DNA from: Sphingomonas xinjiangensis
GTDB lineage: Bacteria > Pseudomonadota > Alphaproteobacteria > Sphingomonadales > Sphingomonadaceae
DNA length: 61,512 nt
Assembly: GCF_014199255.1 (NCBI RefSeq)
Contig: NZ_JACIJF010000016.1
Location: 1 to 61,512, forward strand
Reading direction: 5' to 3'
Of this stretch, positions 9,201 to 17,788 are shown piece after piece. The notes beneath the pieces were generated by a model, which saw only the letters and a program-made list of their open reading frames with translations, was not told where the DNA came from and did not search any database. How positions within the stretch are numbered: position 1 is the first letter of the stretch; each line of letters opens with the position of its first letter. The position numbers and the translations under genes are program-made.

Positions 9201-9326
9201 GACAAAGCCTATGACCAGCACGACTTTGATTAGAGATTTGTAGCCGCCGCCACCCGTCCACGCGGCAACCGCGTTAAACGTGTTGACGATGTACTCGCCT
9301 CCGCCAATCGTGAAGACCTCAACCAT
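6276..9326 (-). CDS. traG: TraG, F-type mating-pair formation and stabilisation protein, with C-terminal M15-like domain
   Basis: 1016 residues. The N-terminal third (about 1-480) has several transmembrane segments and matches TraG_N, needed for F-pilus assembly and mating-pair stabilisation. The middle is a long Ser/Gly/Asn/Thr-rich region with coiled-coil potential (about 500-880), typical of the periplasmic TraG part. Unusually, the last ~80 residues contain HSRHYQDQAVD and RHVHLQ, the spacing of the zinc ligands of M15-type peptidoglycan peptidases. The ATG at 9326 is chosen because GGGAG lies 10 nt upstream, just after the traH stop; the frame extends further into traH but that part is arginine-rich and not family-like. 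Last gene of the operon. Confidence 0.9.
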   Translation of the reverse strand: MVEVFTIGGGEYIVNTFNAVAAWTGGGGYKSLIKVVLVIGFVYALLAVAFTMNVRAWLNWFLGSTLIYSCLMVPTVDVKVTDRINPSLAPATVANVPLGLATMASFTSQVGDYLTTTAETVFVMPSQLNYSTNGMIYGSRLFDATRNFQIRDAEFVTNLQLHFKQCVFGDIMLHQKSLTGLASSKDLWQDLGPGSAARSQPWLDNSAGSVTSSIITCRQAYDLLSSRWGPILDAHAGLWGKEAYPRLSTAVAAAKLRADVPIANTAFTGASSDYAGTMRQMSAINAFMQARDAMAGGAGSAAIDTFATTRADIQARNTYNSIAQQAMSWVPILNVVLTVVFYAMFPVIFPLFLMPQTGVAALKGYVTGFFYLASWGPLYVILHMICMSRGQSAAQGMAEGGVALNTFAGIGAVNAETATIAGFMLMSVPFIAGGLARGALSVSNQATSILAPAQNAAEAAALEQTTGNYSYGNVSFANSTSNMRQSNQYSDAPTFSTGQPAFSYRGSDGSVSTTFADGHTAIDSTPAISRLPFTPTGSRAATATEAQNASLSYRIAEGFERAAQNATQRLNSIRNSSVHSIENVSGNGSSSGSRSGTGTEARAQASLSERNSIENRASRGSGVRTHNDTAETTNYADTWSGGVGGQLSANAGLSAGAPGAGPNAGVGAGVTGKLGWDRSSTNADTTSKGRSEHTSVDNSVAQTKGISGEQSLSLSGSATEGTFSQAEQFKRSSVSDVQSKAIEETLSKIQSYTEQAKHYRELGRSLEQSASYSESNGFAISQNLSNELQEFYRKAESEGAGNGFLPPLHATGLDVVQEGARNAVIQRFLTERSNSIRADLQEALADPALKDMVIPDVGQAGDVEKLYRGGGQVGAPDVSNMNDGGPGSRSATFPVGRSTLAPLESIRDNGLSVKGSADVDSLDPRIVAALPAIASTAERLGLPDPVITSGNDSKHKAHSRHYQDQAVDLRANTISVAEGQQWAATLQRELGSGYFVQYEYDRKKPDNRHVHLQTAG

Positions 9327-9340
9327 CGAGCCAATCTCCC

Positions 9341-10816
9341 TTAGTTGAGCCCCTGGGCGTTGAGGCCGCGCGAGAAGTTCAGCGATGCCGCCATTCCCGG
9401 CGACATCGAGTTTTGGAGCGTGGTTTCGAGCATCATTGTGCGGTTCACGATCTTCTCGGTGACGTCGATCGTGTCCTTCAGCTTGTACTGGCGCTGCGAG
9501 TATTTCTCCCGCGCCTCGCGCAGCTGATCGCGCCATGTGGCCGCGGTTGCCTGATCGGCGGGCTGGAACTGCACCTGAGCCTGCGTCACCCGATCGAGCA
9601 TGTTGTCGATCATCGAGCCTATAAGGCTCACTGCGACGATCTCGGCAAGCCTATCCTGGCTGGCTTCGTCAGGGGTTTGGTGCGCAAGGTTCTCGACCGC
9701 GAGGATTTTATAGAGCGGCAGGGACGTCATGTTCAGAAGCTGGATCTCGGCCGAGGTCAGCGCCGTATCCGTCCGGATCTTGCTGCTCATCGACGTGATC
9801 ATCGTCTTCACGCGCTCCCGCAGGCCTTGGGCCTTCGAGATGCTGAGGTTCTGCTCGGTGACATTCAGGCACTTTTCGGTGTCCGTGCACTTGAGCATCT
9901 TCACCGGCGTGCCCTGGGTGCCATCGAGCAGTGCAGTCACCACCGCTTCCTCACCAGGTCCAAAGTAACGGATCGAGGCGGCACCCTCCGCAGAGCTGGT
10001 ATCAGTGTTGACGACCACGGTGCCGACAAGCGTCATGAGGTACTCGGAAAATTCGGTGTCGGTGCCGCCGAACTTGTTCGACCGCTTGATGGCTTCCCAT
10101 GTGTAGTTTCGTGGCTCGCCGGGGATGTGCTCGGCCATCTTGGGGTCGGTGTTGCTGGCAAGGATGGAATCCATCTCGCCGTCGCTGCCACAACCCTGAC
10201 GCGACCTCGCCCAATCCGAGAACTTGCCCTGCGAGTTGCCGATCGAGGTGCAGATGGTCGAGCGCGCGCCCGTCATCTTAGGCCAGACCGAGCCGACCAG
10301 GCCCTGCGCTGCCTCGCACGACGAAATGTTCATCTGGTTCATCTGCTGGGCGGCCTGCTGAAACTCGCCCATGACCTTGCTGATCTGGGGGCTCACGCTG
10401 TCGATCGCCAGCTTGAAGGCGAAGCCAAGCGCGTTGTTCGCGGTCGCCTTCAACATCGCCACCATCTCGGCGGCATTGATGAAGGAGAAGGACCCGGTGA
10501 AGAGATCGATGCCACCGCAGCCTGCGCGTGCGCTGGGCAGCTGCAGGTTGAACGGCGAGACACTCTTCTGGGGGAAGCGGGTCCAAACGTTGCCGCCAGT
10601 GTAATAGCCGGCTGACTGGCCCTGATAGGCCGAAGGTCCTGTGACGTTGGCGGCTCCTCCGGTCTCGTTGAAGAAGTTGTTCATCTGCCCCGCAACATCA
10701 GCACGCGCGATGTCGGTGTGGATCAGGCCACCGGCAGCAACCATCGCGATGCCGGCGGCAAGCCGCCTGCGGAAGGCGCGGAAGTATGAGGGGCGAGGGG
10801 AAGGGGAGGCAAGCAT
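9341..10816 (-). CDS. traH: TraH, F-type pilus assembly protein
   Basis: 491 residues with a signal peptide (about 16-40, ending IARADV). The glycine-rich N-terminus with GYYTGGNVWTRFPQ, the CGGIDLFTGSFSFINA block and the later helical part fit TraH, an outer-membrane-associated periplasmic protein needed for pilus extension. Paired cysteines (CGG, SSCEA, CTD/CLN) fit its dependence on disulfide chemistry, supplied here by TraF, DsbC and TrbC. Its start codon overlaps the traF stop by one base (TGATG), so translation is probably coupled. Confidence 0.93.
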   Translation of the reverse strand: MLASPSPRPSYFRAFRRRLAAGIAMVAAGGLIHTDIARADVAGQMNNFFNETGGAANVTGPSAYQGQSAGYYTGGNVWTRFPQKSVSPFNLQLPSARAGCGGIDLFTGSFSFINAAEMVAMLKATANNALGFAFKLAIDSVSPQISKVMGEFQQAAQQMNQMNISSCEAAQGLVGSVWPKMTGARSTICTSIGNSQGKFSDWARSRQGCGSDGEMDSILASNTDPKMAEHIPGEPRNYTWEAIKRSNKFGGTDTEFSEYLMTLVGTVVVNTDTSSAEGAASIRYFGPGEEAVVTALLDGTQGTPVKMLKCTDTEKCLNVTEQNLSISKAQGLRERVKTMITSMSSKIRTDTALTSAEIQLLNMTSLPLYKILAVENLAHQTPDEASQDRLAEIVAVSLIGSMIDNMLDRVTQAQVQFQPADQATAATWRDQLREAREKYSQRQYKLKDTIDVTEKIVNRTMMLETTLQNSMSPGMAASLNFSRGLNAQGLN

Positions 10817-11685
10817 CAGTAGTCACTCCCGGGCTTGGTTGCGGTGAGGGCGAAGATCCGGTCCATGATCTCGTCGGCCGTCATGATGCCGAAGCCGATC
10901 GGAACGGTGCGTTTGGTGCGGGTGTCGAAGAGGACCAGCGCCGGCGTCGCGTTGCCGGGGACGCCCATGCGGGCGCGTTGCCCTGAATCCACGACGTAGT
11001 TCGGGAAGTCCTTGCTCGGCCCGCCATCCATCGAGACCGCCATCACGGCCATGCCGTTGCTGTCGGCGACCGACCGCAGGATCGGCCCGAAGACATCGCA
11101 GGCGCCGCAGCTCTGCGCGAAGAAGTAGAACATGCCGTAACGCTGGCTGAGCTGGGCGAGCACCTGGGCGCGATCGGCCTTGCGGTTGTCGGTCCAGGCA
11201 CGCTTGCCGACCGTCGAGACGGGGCGCTGGAGCGTGTAGTCGATGTCGGGGTTCTGCCAGAGCGCACGCTGCCAGGTGTCGGAGAACAGCGAGGCGCGAT
11301 CGAGCTGCTCACGCTGGAAGCGGACATAGGCGATGATGTTGGCCTCGGTCGGCTCGAGCACGGCGCGGGCCTTCAATTCATCGAGCTGCTTGGTGATCGC
11401 CGCGAGGCGCTCGGTAGCCGACTGCTGCGGAGCCGACGGGGCAGGGGCCTTTGGCTCTGCGGCCTTGGGACGCTCGCAGTAGAACCACTGCCCAAGCCGC
11501 CGCTCACGGCAGTAGAAGTCGTCGCCCTCTTGCCCTGGACCATCGAGGGCCTGCGGCGCCTCCTGTTCCGTCTCTTCCTGCGCGCTGCTGCTCATCACAG
11601 CCTCTTCGAACGACTGCGCGGCAACCTGCGAGGGTGCTGCCAAGGTCATAAGGAGGGCAAAGCCCATGCCCGCCAGTTTCCGCAT
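10816..11685 (-). CDS. traF: TraF, periplasmic thioredoxin-fold pilus assembly protein
   Basis: 289 residues from the ATG at 11685, which has GGAAGG upstream and opens a signal peptide (6-24, ending VAAQS). The C-terminal half is a thioredoxin-like domain, FFAQSCGACDVFGP, with a CGAC active site (C193, C196). In the F plasmid TraF lacks a CxxC pair, whereas many related systems keep it; here it is intact, so disulfide oxidase or isomerase activity on TraH, TraU or TraN is plausible. Located between a small unknown gene and traH, as expected for the traF-traH-traG block. Confidence 0.93.
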   Translation of the reverse strand: MRKLAGMGFALLMTLAAPSQVAAQSFEEAVMSSSAQEETEQEAPQALDGPGQEGDDFYCRERRLGQWFYCERPKAAEPKAPAPSAPQQSATERLAAITKQLDELKARAVLEPTEANIIAYVRFQREQLDRASLFSDTWQRALWQNPDIDYTLQRPVSTVGKRAWTDNRKADRAQVLAQLSQRYGMFYFFAQSCGACDVFGPILRSVADSNGMAVMAVSMDGGPSKDFPNYVVDSGQRARMGVPGNATPALVLFDTRTKRTVPIGFGIMTADEIMDRIFALTATKPGSDY

Positions 11686-11707
11686 CACGAGATCCTTCCC
11701 GGCTAGA

Positions 11708-12121
11708 TCAATCATCGAGATTCTCATCGTCGTGCTCGCCATCGAGCTCGGCCTTGGCGATGCCGAGCATCGACATCATCACGGCCACGTCGAAGTAGTT
11801 GGTGCCCTGGTCGAGCATCCGGACGATGCCTTGGAGGTGCCCGCGGGCATGGCGCCGGCCCGCCCGCGTCGCGCGAAAGCCAGAGGCGTGGCTCGTGAGC
11901 CAACCGCGGCTGACCATCCCTGAGAGCGCGCCCGAGACCGTGCCCAGATCGATGTCGCAGCGGAACCAGCTGCCAAGCGTCGCCGCGATCTCACCTGTGC
12001 TGCTGGGCACGCCCGAGCGGTAAGTGCGCAGAAACGTGGCAAGCTCCAGCACCGTCATGTCGATGGCGCACTGATGCCGCGAGGGCGGCACGGGCAGGTC
12101 ATTGGCCGCGATGGAGGTCAT
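11708..12121 (-). CDS. Small hypothetical protein with winged-helix-like region, in tra operon
   Basis: 137 residues, overlapping the end of traN by 23 bp. Residues about 22-95 (LELATFLRTYRSGVPSSTG onward, then DLGTVSGALSGMVSRGWL) look like a winged helix of the PadR/MarR kind, followed by an acidic tail (DGEHDDENLDD). No family name is certain. A second start at 12058 (MTVLELATFL) is possible. Its place between traN and traF is not part of the classical F operon, so it may be a lineage-specific accessory or regulator. Confidence 0.6.
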   Translation of the reverse strand: MTSIAANDLPVPPSRHQCAIDMTVLELATFLRTYRSGVPSSTGEIAATLGSWFRCDIDLGTVSGALSGMVSRGWLTSHASGFRATRAGRRHARGHLQGIVRMLDQGTNYFDVAVMMSMLGIAKAELDGEHDDENLDD

Positions 12122-13886
12122 AATAAGCCTGAATCTTGTTCTGGATGTCGGTCATCGTCTGCACCTCGTCGGGCAGCTTGGCGGCCTCGGTGAACTCGGC
12201 GTACACCTCAGTGAAATCCATTTTTGAGAGGTCCAGGAGCTGGAACTCGGCAATGGTGAAGCCCTTGCACTGCTCGTTCTTGGGCTTGGCCCAGGCCTTG
12301 CCGATCTGCTGACGGCCCTGAACCTGAAGGATGCGGCTGATCTTGCTGCCAAAGCAGCAATAAGCGTCCTTGGAGGTGACGCAGACGCCAAGGATGCTGT
12401 CGGAACAGTAGGAGCCGACTTTGTAGCAGAGGCCCTTGTCGTCCTTTTCGTCCAGCTGCTTCTCGGCCGAGCTGCACAGCCAAGGCGTGAGGAGCGGGAC
12501 GCCCTTGCCAGAGCAGCAATTCGACGCGCCGAAGATCTTCTTGCTGCAGGTGTCGCGCTCGCCGGAGAACACCGTCAGCTCGTTCTCGTCGAACTCCTTA
12601 CCGGCCTGGCCAAGGGCGTTCAAAGCAACAAGCGCGTCCTTGAACTCGGTCGACGCCTCGCGCTCGATCGGCTCGCAATTGCCGTTCATGCAGTAGACGT
12701 CGTTGCCGCAGATATACTGCTTGTCGCCCGAGGCCTGTTCGTCGGGCAGCGGGCAGCTAAAGACGCGCTGTGCTACCTTGCACGCGCCGCTTCGTGGATC
12801 GTCGAGGCACTCTTCGCGCAGGAAGCTGCACTGCTTGTTTGCCTCGAGGGCGGTGCAGTCGTTGGCCGGGGTGATACGCTGGCAGACAAACGGGCGCGAC
12901 CAGGCCCAGCAGGCCTGCGTAACGGGCACGCCGTCGATGGTGCGGGTCTCTGGCCCCTCGGTGCAAACCTCTGGACCTTGAGCCACACAGCTGGTGTCAG
13001 CCAGCAGGGCAGGGCAGGTGCCCTCGAGGCGGGTGACGGTGACGGAGGAGGAGCCCTCCTTCTTCAGGTACGTCGTACCGGCGGCGGTGTTGCGATGATC
13101 GGGGATCTCCCCTTGAGGGATCTCGCTCGCGCATGAATATTGCTGCGCATTGCCGCGCACGCGGCTGCGGCAAAAGCTCAGATAGGCGGCGACATTGGTG
13201 CCGCCGGCGCCGAGTTCTACCTGCGCATCGCAGATCTGACGGCTGACCGGCTCTACACGGCAGATCCCTGCTGAAACCTTGGCGTTCAGCACCGTCGTGG
13301 ACGCAAAGCCGTAGCTGGTCTGGTTGGCGGGTACGCCGTAGTAGAAATAGCGCAGCGTATTGACGACGACGGCATTCATGCGGCCAGCGCAGGTCTGCGG
13401 CGTCTCCGTCAGCTTGGAACCTTGATTGCAGGTGGCCTCATAATAGCCCTTCTGCCCAGCACCTGGTGGCAAGGGCACGCAGGTGCCCGAGGATCCGCCG
13501 AGCTGCTCGCCGCCCAAATACGTGTCGGGATTGTCGGCGATGTTCGTGGCGCGCTCAGTGGTGTCGAGGATTTCCGAGTTTGTGAACGTCGGGCGGGTGT
13601 GGCCCTGATCGGTCACAGTCTGGAAGGCTTCATTGCCTGTCGCCTGAACCGCACCGTCGGTTGCAAGCCGGTCGGGATCATCGAAATAGGTCGACTGCTG
13701 CAGATCGGTGCCGGCGTAGCCAGGCACCTCGCCGAGCTGCGCCTGCGACGGTGCCTTCAGATCGGCGCGCTTGGCCTTCCCGAACTCCTTGCCCTCATCC
13801 CGCGCCTGCTGGACGGCATCCTGCGCAACGCCGGCAGCCGATCCGATCGCGAGCGACACGAGGAGGGTGAGGGCGAGGCGCTTCAC
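12099..13886 (-). CDS. traN: TraN, cysteine-rich outer-membrane mating-pair stabilisation protein
   Basis: 595 residues with a short signal peptide (1-21, ending GVAQD). More than 30 cysteines are spread through residues 150-540, including CCSGKG and YCCFGSK, the hallmark of TraN. TraN sits in the donor outer membrane and binds recipient surface proteins to stabilise the mating pair, so the variable central part may set recipient preference. Its start overlaps the trbC stop by 4 bp. The length is close to that of F TraN (about 600 residues), so it is complete. Confidence 0.93.
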   Translation of the reverse strand: MKRLALTLLVSLAIGSAAGVAQDAVQQARDEGKEFGKAKRADLKAPSQAQLGEVPGYAGTDLQQSTYFDDPDRLATDGAVQATGNEAFQTVTDQGHTRPTFTNSEILDTTERATNIADNPDTYLGGEQLGGSSGTCVPLPPGAGQKGYYEATCNQGSKLTETPQTCAGRMNAVVVNTLRYFYYGVPANQTSYGFASTTVLNAKVSAGICRVEPVSRQICDAQVELGAGGTNVAAYLSFCRSRVRGNAQQYSCASEIPQGEIPDHRNTAAGTTYLKKEGSSSVTVTRLEGTCPALLADTSCVAQGPEVCTEGPETRTIDGVPVTQACWAWSRPFVCQRITPANDCTALEANKQCSFLREECLDDPRSGACKVAQRVFSCPLPDEQASGDKQYICGNDVYCMNGNCEPIEREASTEFKDALVALNALGQAGKEFDENELTVFSGERDTCSKKIFGASNCCSGKGVPLLTPWLCSSAEKQLDEKDDKGLCYKVGSYCSDSILGVCVTSKDAYCCFGSKISRILQVQGRQQIGKAWAKPKNEQCKGFTIAEFQLLDLSKMDFTEVYAEFTEAAKLPDEVQTMTDIQNKIQAYYDLHRGQ

Positions 13887-14626
13887 GATCCGGCCTTCAC
13901 CAGATTGTTGAGCGCGATTTTGGACACCGCAGCACCTGGGCCGCGTCCTTCAGAGAAGGTCTCGAGCGCGTACCGCGTCGTGACGTTGCCGGTCATGCGA
14001 TCGAACGGCGGCAGCTGGTTCTTGCAGGAGAAGCCCGAGCACAGGTCGAAGTCCGACGAAACGGCGACGTAAGCCGGGACGGCCTTGATGTCGAAAGCGC
14101 GAAAAAGGCGGGGATCGATGCCGACGCCCGAGAGCTTGTCGCCCTGACCCACCACCTGGGTCATCCGCGCGCTGAACTCCTTGAGCGAATTGTTCGGGAA
14201 GCCGCGGAAGACGACGATGCCGCCTGCCTTGGTCACGTCCGCGATGAGCTGGCGGAGCGACGCCGGTGGCATGGACAGGCTTGCGAAGGCGATGAGCTGG
14301 GGCGCTTCGCCGCGTGAGGCAGTGCCATTCGCGCCGGCACCCTTGATGATCTCGTTGAAGTCGATCGGACCATCTGGGCCCGTTGGAAGATCGGCCTTGG
14401 CGACTTGGCGAAGCGTCTCAGGCAGCTTGTCGCGCATCTGGACGGCTTCCTCGCGGAAGGCCTCGCCTCGATTGCGGACATGCTCGGCAAAGGCTTGCGC
14501 GTCCGCCTCCATGGCGGCCGAGCGCCGCTTGATGGCCTCTAAGTCCAGGTCCTGCATGTCTTGGGCGACGGCTTGGATGCCGGCGCCGGTGGCGAGTGCT
14601 GCGAGGACGATCAGGAAGCGGCGCAC
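13883..14626 (-). CDS. trbC: TrbC, F-type pilus assembly periplasmic protein
   Basis: 247 residues from a GTG start at 14626 with GGGGA upstream, directly after the traU stop; an upstream ATG inside traU lacks a ribosome site. A signal peptide (1-22, ending AVAQD) leads a helical region and then a C-terminal thioredoxin-like TrbC_Ftype domain: LIAFASLSMPPASLRQLI, GGIVVFRGFP, KAVPAYV. No CxxC pair is seen in that domain; the two cysteines near the end are in DLCSGFSC. TrbC works with TraW in pilus extension. Confidence 0.92.
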   Translation of the reverse strand: MRRFLIVLAALATGAGIQAVAQDMQDLDLEAIKRRSAAMEADAQAFAEHVRNRGEAFREEAVQMRDKLPETLRQVAKADLPTGPDGPIDFNEIIKGAGANGTASRGEAPQLIAFASLSMPPASLRQLIADVTKAGGIVVFRGFPNNSLKEFSARMTQVVGQGDKLSGVGIDPRLFRAFDIKAVPAYVAVSSDFDLCSGFSCKNQLPPFDRMTGNVTTRYALETFSEGRGPGAAVSKIALNNLVKAGS

Positions 14627-14637
14627 GTCATTTCCCC

Positions 14638-15669
14638 TTAGAGAACACAGCAATTGCGCTTGCGCCAAACCAGGTAGCCCATGTCTTCGCCCTTCACGGG
14701 GAAGGCTCGGCCTGTTCTGGGATCGAGCGTTGAGGCACCGAGCGGCTGACATGCCGCAGTGCCGCTGACGGTTGGGATCGGGTTGACCATCTGGACGCGG
14801 TATTGCTGCTTACGCAGCAGCGGCATCGGGTACTTGTTGCACAGGCCCTTGCTGCCCATCGTGCCCCAGGCCAGGCCCTCACGATGGATCTTGAAGGCAA
14901 AGCGGCTGAGCGCGAGCCGGGATGCTTGAACGTGATCCACATGAGCCGGGATGTTGCCGTTCACCGGGTACATCGGTCCCTGGCAGCCCGAGCACCAGAA
15001 GGTCTCATCGAGCGCGAGCTTGGCGGTGGCCGCTACACAGTCGCCGGCGCATGCCGCCTGCGCGATCGGGTTGGCGAAGAGCACCGCTTCCGGGTTGATG
15101 AGGGTGGTGAGGGTATCGTCCTGCCAGAGCGGATCGACTTCTGTCATGTAGGCGATGTCGAAGGATGCCTGCTCGAAGCAGAGGAAGTCGGTCAGGATCT
15201 CCATCCAGTATAGGAGCGGGTACACGTACCAGTGGACGTGCCACTTCGACGTATTCTGGCTCCGACCGCCGACCTGGGCTGGCCCTTCGACATAGCCCTT
15301 TCCGATGTCGAATCCTGGCGAGATCTTCGCGCCACCAAGATTGACGAAGCACCACGGCTTTGTGGACACGTCGGCGAGGCGAACAGGCTCCCAAAAGCCG
15401 GCAGAGATTCCGATGCGCGGCACGGGCGAGCCGCACGCGCAAATCGGAAGATCCGGGTTGTTGGTGTCTGGCCGAGCACTTGGCCAGATCGGCAGGGCGC
15501 CGATCGAGAGCGGAAACAGGCACGACCAGCAGACGTCGGTGATCGGGTTGACGAACTTGCCGTTGCAGGAGGCATTGCCGGTCGGCACCTGCGCACTTGC
15601 CGAGCTGGTGAGCGTAGCGCTCGCAAACAGTGCGGCCACGCCCAGAATGAGGAGGCGGAAGGCGCTCAA
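14638..15669 (-). CDS. traU: TraU, F-type conjugative transfer protein
   Basis: 343 residues with a signal peptide (5-26, ending SASAQ) and about 14 cysteines in conserved blocks such as CNGKFVNPITDVCWSC, CACGSP and WCSGCQGPMYP. This pattern is diagnostic for TraU, a periplasmic protein needed mainly for DNA transfer. It starts with a 4-bp ATGA overlap with the preceding small membrane-protein gene. Confidence 0.94.
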   Translation of the reverse strand: MSAFRLLILGVAALFASATLTSSASAQVPTGNASCNGKFVNPITDVCWSCLFPLSIGALPIWPSARPDTNNPDLPICACGSPVPRIGISAGFWEPVRLADVSTKPWCFVNLGGAKISPGFDIGKGYVEGPAQVGGRSQNTSKWHVHWYVYPLLYWMEILTDFLCFEQASFDIAYMTEVDPLWQDDTLTTLINPEAVLFANPIAQAACAGDCVAATAKLALDETFWCSGCQGPMYPVNGNIPAHVDHVQASRLALSRFAFKIHREGLAWGTMGSKGLCNKYPMPLLRKQQYRVQMVNPIPTVSGTAACQPLGASTLDPRTGRAFPVKGEDMGYLVWRKRNCCVL

Positions 15670-15938
15670 GCGCCCTCTCCGGTGACGGCATCGAGGTACG
15701 CGTCGTCGGCTGCTTTCTTACGGGCTACGTAGGCCACGGTCTTGAACACCGTGACGATCAGCAAGGCGGCGACGACTGCGGCGACACTGTTACCGATAGC
15801 ACGATGCAGGGCATCAAAAGCTAGCAACATCAATGCTGTAGCGCCGCAGAGGAGTTGCCATGTCCTGCGGTCGCGCCGCAGCTCCGGCGTCTCGGGAGCC
15901 GCCATAGGAGTGCGCAGAAGATCGAGCCAGAGCGGCAT
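15666..15938 (-). CDS. Small membrane protein in tra operon, unknown
   Basis: 90 residues, with two hydrophobic helices (about 28-44 and 48-68) followed by a basic, then acidic tail. It sits between traW and traU with one-base and 4-bp overlaps on either side, so it is translated as part of the operon. An internal start (MAAPETPEL, 15905) is possible. No F-plasmid counterpart recognised. Confidence 0.65.
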   Translation of the reverse strand: MPLWLDLLRTPMAAPETPELRRDRRTWQLLCGATALMLLAFDALHRAIGNSVAAVVAALLIVTVFKTVAYVARKKAADDAYLDAVTGEGA

Positions 15939-16576
15939 CAGATGGCCCCCTTGAGAACGACCTCAGACACCCGCACCACCCGGCCAGCCTGCTCAGCGAC
16001 GGCGGGCGTGTGCCGGATGCCGAACTTGCCGGTGAGGCGGCCTTCCTGATCGAAGTAGAACCGGCGCTGACGCGCGGTCATCTCCTCGATGGGCGAGCCC
16101 TTCACGAGGATGATCTTGGCCTTGAGGTCGCCATAGTGCTTGGTCGCCCAGGCCATTTGGGCGTCGCTGTCGCCGTCGACGAAGACGAGAGCCTGGCGCA
16201 TTGTCACGAAGTCGAGCGGGTTCACGGATTGCCCCGCGCGGGCGATCACATTGCCCTTCTGATCGCGCACGTCCTTGTCGATCGTGATGGTCGGATCGTA
16301 GTTCCAGACACGCTCGTCGGTCGCGGGAGAGATACCAGACACCGGCGTTGGCCGGCGGATCTTCGCCTCGGCGCGTTTGGCGAACAGAGCGTTCATGCGG
16401 TCTATCTCGCCGCGTGACTCCATGCCCTTCAGGCGGGTCTCGATCGTGGCGAGAAGGTCCGGTTCGATGATGGGGAAGGTCTGGGCAACCGTGCCGTGAT
16501 CCCGCGCTTGTATGGACGAGGTGAGCCCCGCCGAGAGCATGGCGACGATCGCGAAGGTCTCACCGGCGCGCTTCAC
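15938..16576 (-). CDS. traW: TraW, F-type pilus assembly periplasmic protein
   Basis: 212 residues with a signal peptide (1-24, ending SIQARD). The blocks VWNYDPTITIDKDVRDQKGN, NPLDFV and FVDGDSDAQMAW fit TraW, which acts with TrbC in pilus assembly. The RRFYFDQEGRLTGKFGIRHTPAV segment near the end is also typical. It overlaps the upstream S26 peptidase gene by 4 bp. Confidence 0.93.
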   Translation of the reverse strand: MKRAGETFAIVAMLSAGLTSSIQARDHGTVAQTFPIIEPDLLATIETRLKGMESRGEIDRMNALFAKRAEAKIRRPTPVSGISPATDERVWNYDPTITIDKDVRDQKGNVIARAGQSVNPLDFVTMRQALVFVDGDSDAQMAWATKHYGDLKAKIILVKGSPIEEMTARQRRFYFDQEGRLTGKFGIRHTPAVAEQAGRVVRVSEVVLKGAI

Positions 16577-17109
16577 AGCACCGGCACTCCGGTGCCGATG
16601 ATCTTGTTCGTGCAGGCATAGCCGATCTCGGCATAGCGGCTGTCGAAGCCGTCCTTATGCGGCGTGCCGACATAGAAGCACCCCTGCGGGATCTTGCCGG
16701 TTGGACCGGCAGTCAGCGGCTCGCCAGCCTTGGTGATCGGCTTCATCTGAGCGACGACGTGTCCGTTCACGAGCACATCGCGGCCCTGATGGCGCACTTC
16801 GTCACCCGGCATGCCGTAAACGATCTTGCCGAACATCTCCGGCTTGGTCCCGAAGTGGCGGGCGACGAGCGCGTTGGCTGGTGGCTTGAAGAACACATAC
16901 TCGCCGCGCTCGGGAGCCTGGTTCTTGTGGATCCAGAAGGCCCAGACCGGGAGCGAGTCCGTGCGATTGATGAGGAAGGCGTGGTTATCGCGCCAGTCCG
17001 TCAGCCCCTGATAAGCAGCACCACCTCCGATCAGGAGCAGGACAGCCGTCCAGCGCGCCTTGTTCGGGCGCCAGCCCTTGACCGGGGTCGCCTCAATAGC
17101 CGCCGCCAT
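16573..17109 (-). CDS. S26-family signal peptidase, TraF/TrhF type
   Basis: 178 residues with one N-terminal transmembrane segment (about 20-36). The motif FLINRTDSLPVWAFW holds the catalytic Ser (S52), and MFGKIVYGMPGDEV holds the general-base Lys (K95) followed by the family-typical G-D. This matches the TraF/TrhF branch of S26 peptidases, which mature or cyclise conjugative pilin. It is coded between trbI and traW and overlaps both neighbours. The likely substrate is the pilin encoded at 25626-25940. Not the same protein as the thioredoxin-like TraF at 10816. Confidence 0.88.
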   Translation of the reverse strand: MAAAIEATPVKGWRPNKARWTAVLLLIGGGAAYQGLTDWRDNHAFLINRTDSLPVWAFWIHKNQAPERGEYVFFKPPANALVARHFGTKPEMFGKIVYGMPGDEVRHQGRDVLVNGHVVAQMKPITKAGEPLTAGPTGKIPQGCFYVGTPHKDGFDSRYAEIGYACTNKIIGTGVPVL

Positions 17110-17788
17110 TGGGGCCTCCGAAGCTCATCGTGGACGCGCCGGCGGCGGGTGCCGCTGCGGCTTCGACTGGCGCGGGAGCCGCGAAGGCGCTGCCGCTCGG
17201 TTCAGGCCCGAAGGCCGAGCCTGCAGCCGCCGCCGGTGCGGCTTGTGCCTGTGCAGCGGCTTGCGCCTGAGCGAGCGCCATGGCCTGACCCTGAGCAGAG
17301 ACAGCCGCATCGGCTGCCTGCTGGCGGCCGAGCTGCTGGCGCATCTCCGCTTCGCTCGCAGGCTTGGGCATCGGAACGCCCGACGAGTAGACGGCCTTCG
17401 CGACGTCGGCGGTCACGTCGACAACGTTCTTGGAGAGAACGGCCTCGCCGACGAGGACCACCTGACCCTTTTCGCCGCGCCGCGTGAGTTCGGCATCGAG
17501 CGAGGCCATGAACTGGCGCATCTCGGCCTGGACCTTCTCGGGCGGTGTCGTGGTGCGCGCCTGCGCCTGCACATACTCGCCGACGATCTTGGACAGGTCT
17601 GCGCGCACGATACGCTGTTCGCGTGGGCTCATCAGCGTGTGCGTCACCCAGACTGCCCAGACCGCGAGCGCAAGCAGCACGCCGAAGGCGAGGAGTTGGC
17701 CCAGCGTGTAGCCGGCGAAGAGGGGTTGAGCCCGCCGCGGGGGGGCTGCAATCGCGGCGGGCTCGGGGGTTTCGATCGTGTCAGTCAT
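17093..17788 (-). CDS. trbI: TrbI, F-type conjugative transfer protein
   Basis: 231 residues. One transmembrane helix (about 29-50) follows a proline-rich cytoplasmic start. The conserved core LAVWAVWVTHTLMSPREQRI, DLSKIVGEYVQAQART and VVLVGEAVLSKNVVDVTADV fits F-type TrbI, an inner-membrane protein that affects pilus extension and retraction. The last ~90 residues are Ala/Gln/Pro-rich low-complexity, longer than in F TrbI. It overlaps the next gene by 17 bp. Confidence 0.9.
   Translation of the reverse strand: MTDTIETPEPAAIAAPPRRAQPLFAGYTLGQLLAFGVLLALAVWAVWVTHTLMSPREQRIVRADLSKIVGEYVQAQARTTTPPEKVQAEMRQFMASLDAELTRRGEKGQVVLVGEAVLSKNVVDVTADVAKAVYSSGVPMPKPASEAEMRQQLGRQQAADAAVSAQGQAMALAQAQAAAQAQAAPAAAAGSAFGPEPSGSAFAAPAPVEAAAAPAAGASTMSFGGPNGGGY

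Noticed and set aside
9413..10615. 400-residue plus-strand frame
   Set aside because: Antisense to traH; His/Arg/Leu-rich and without motifs.
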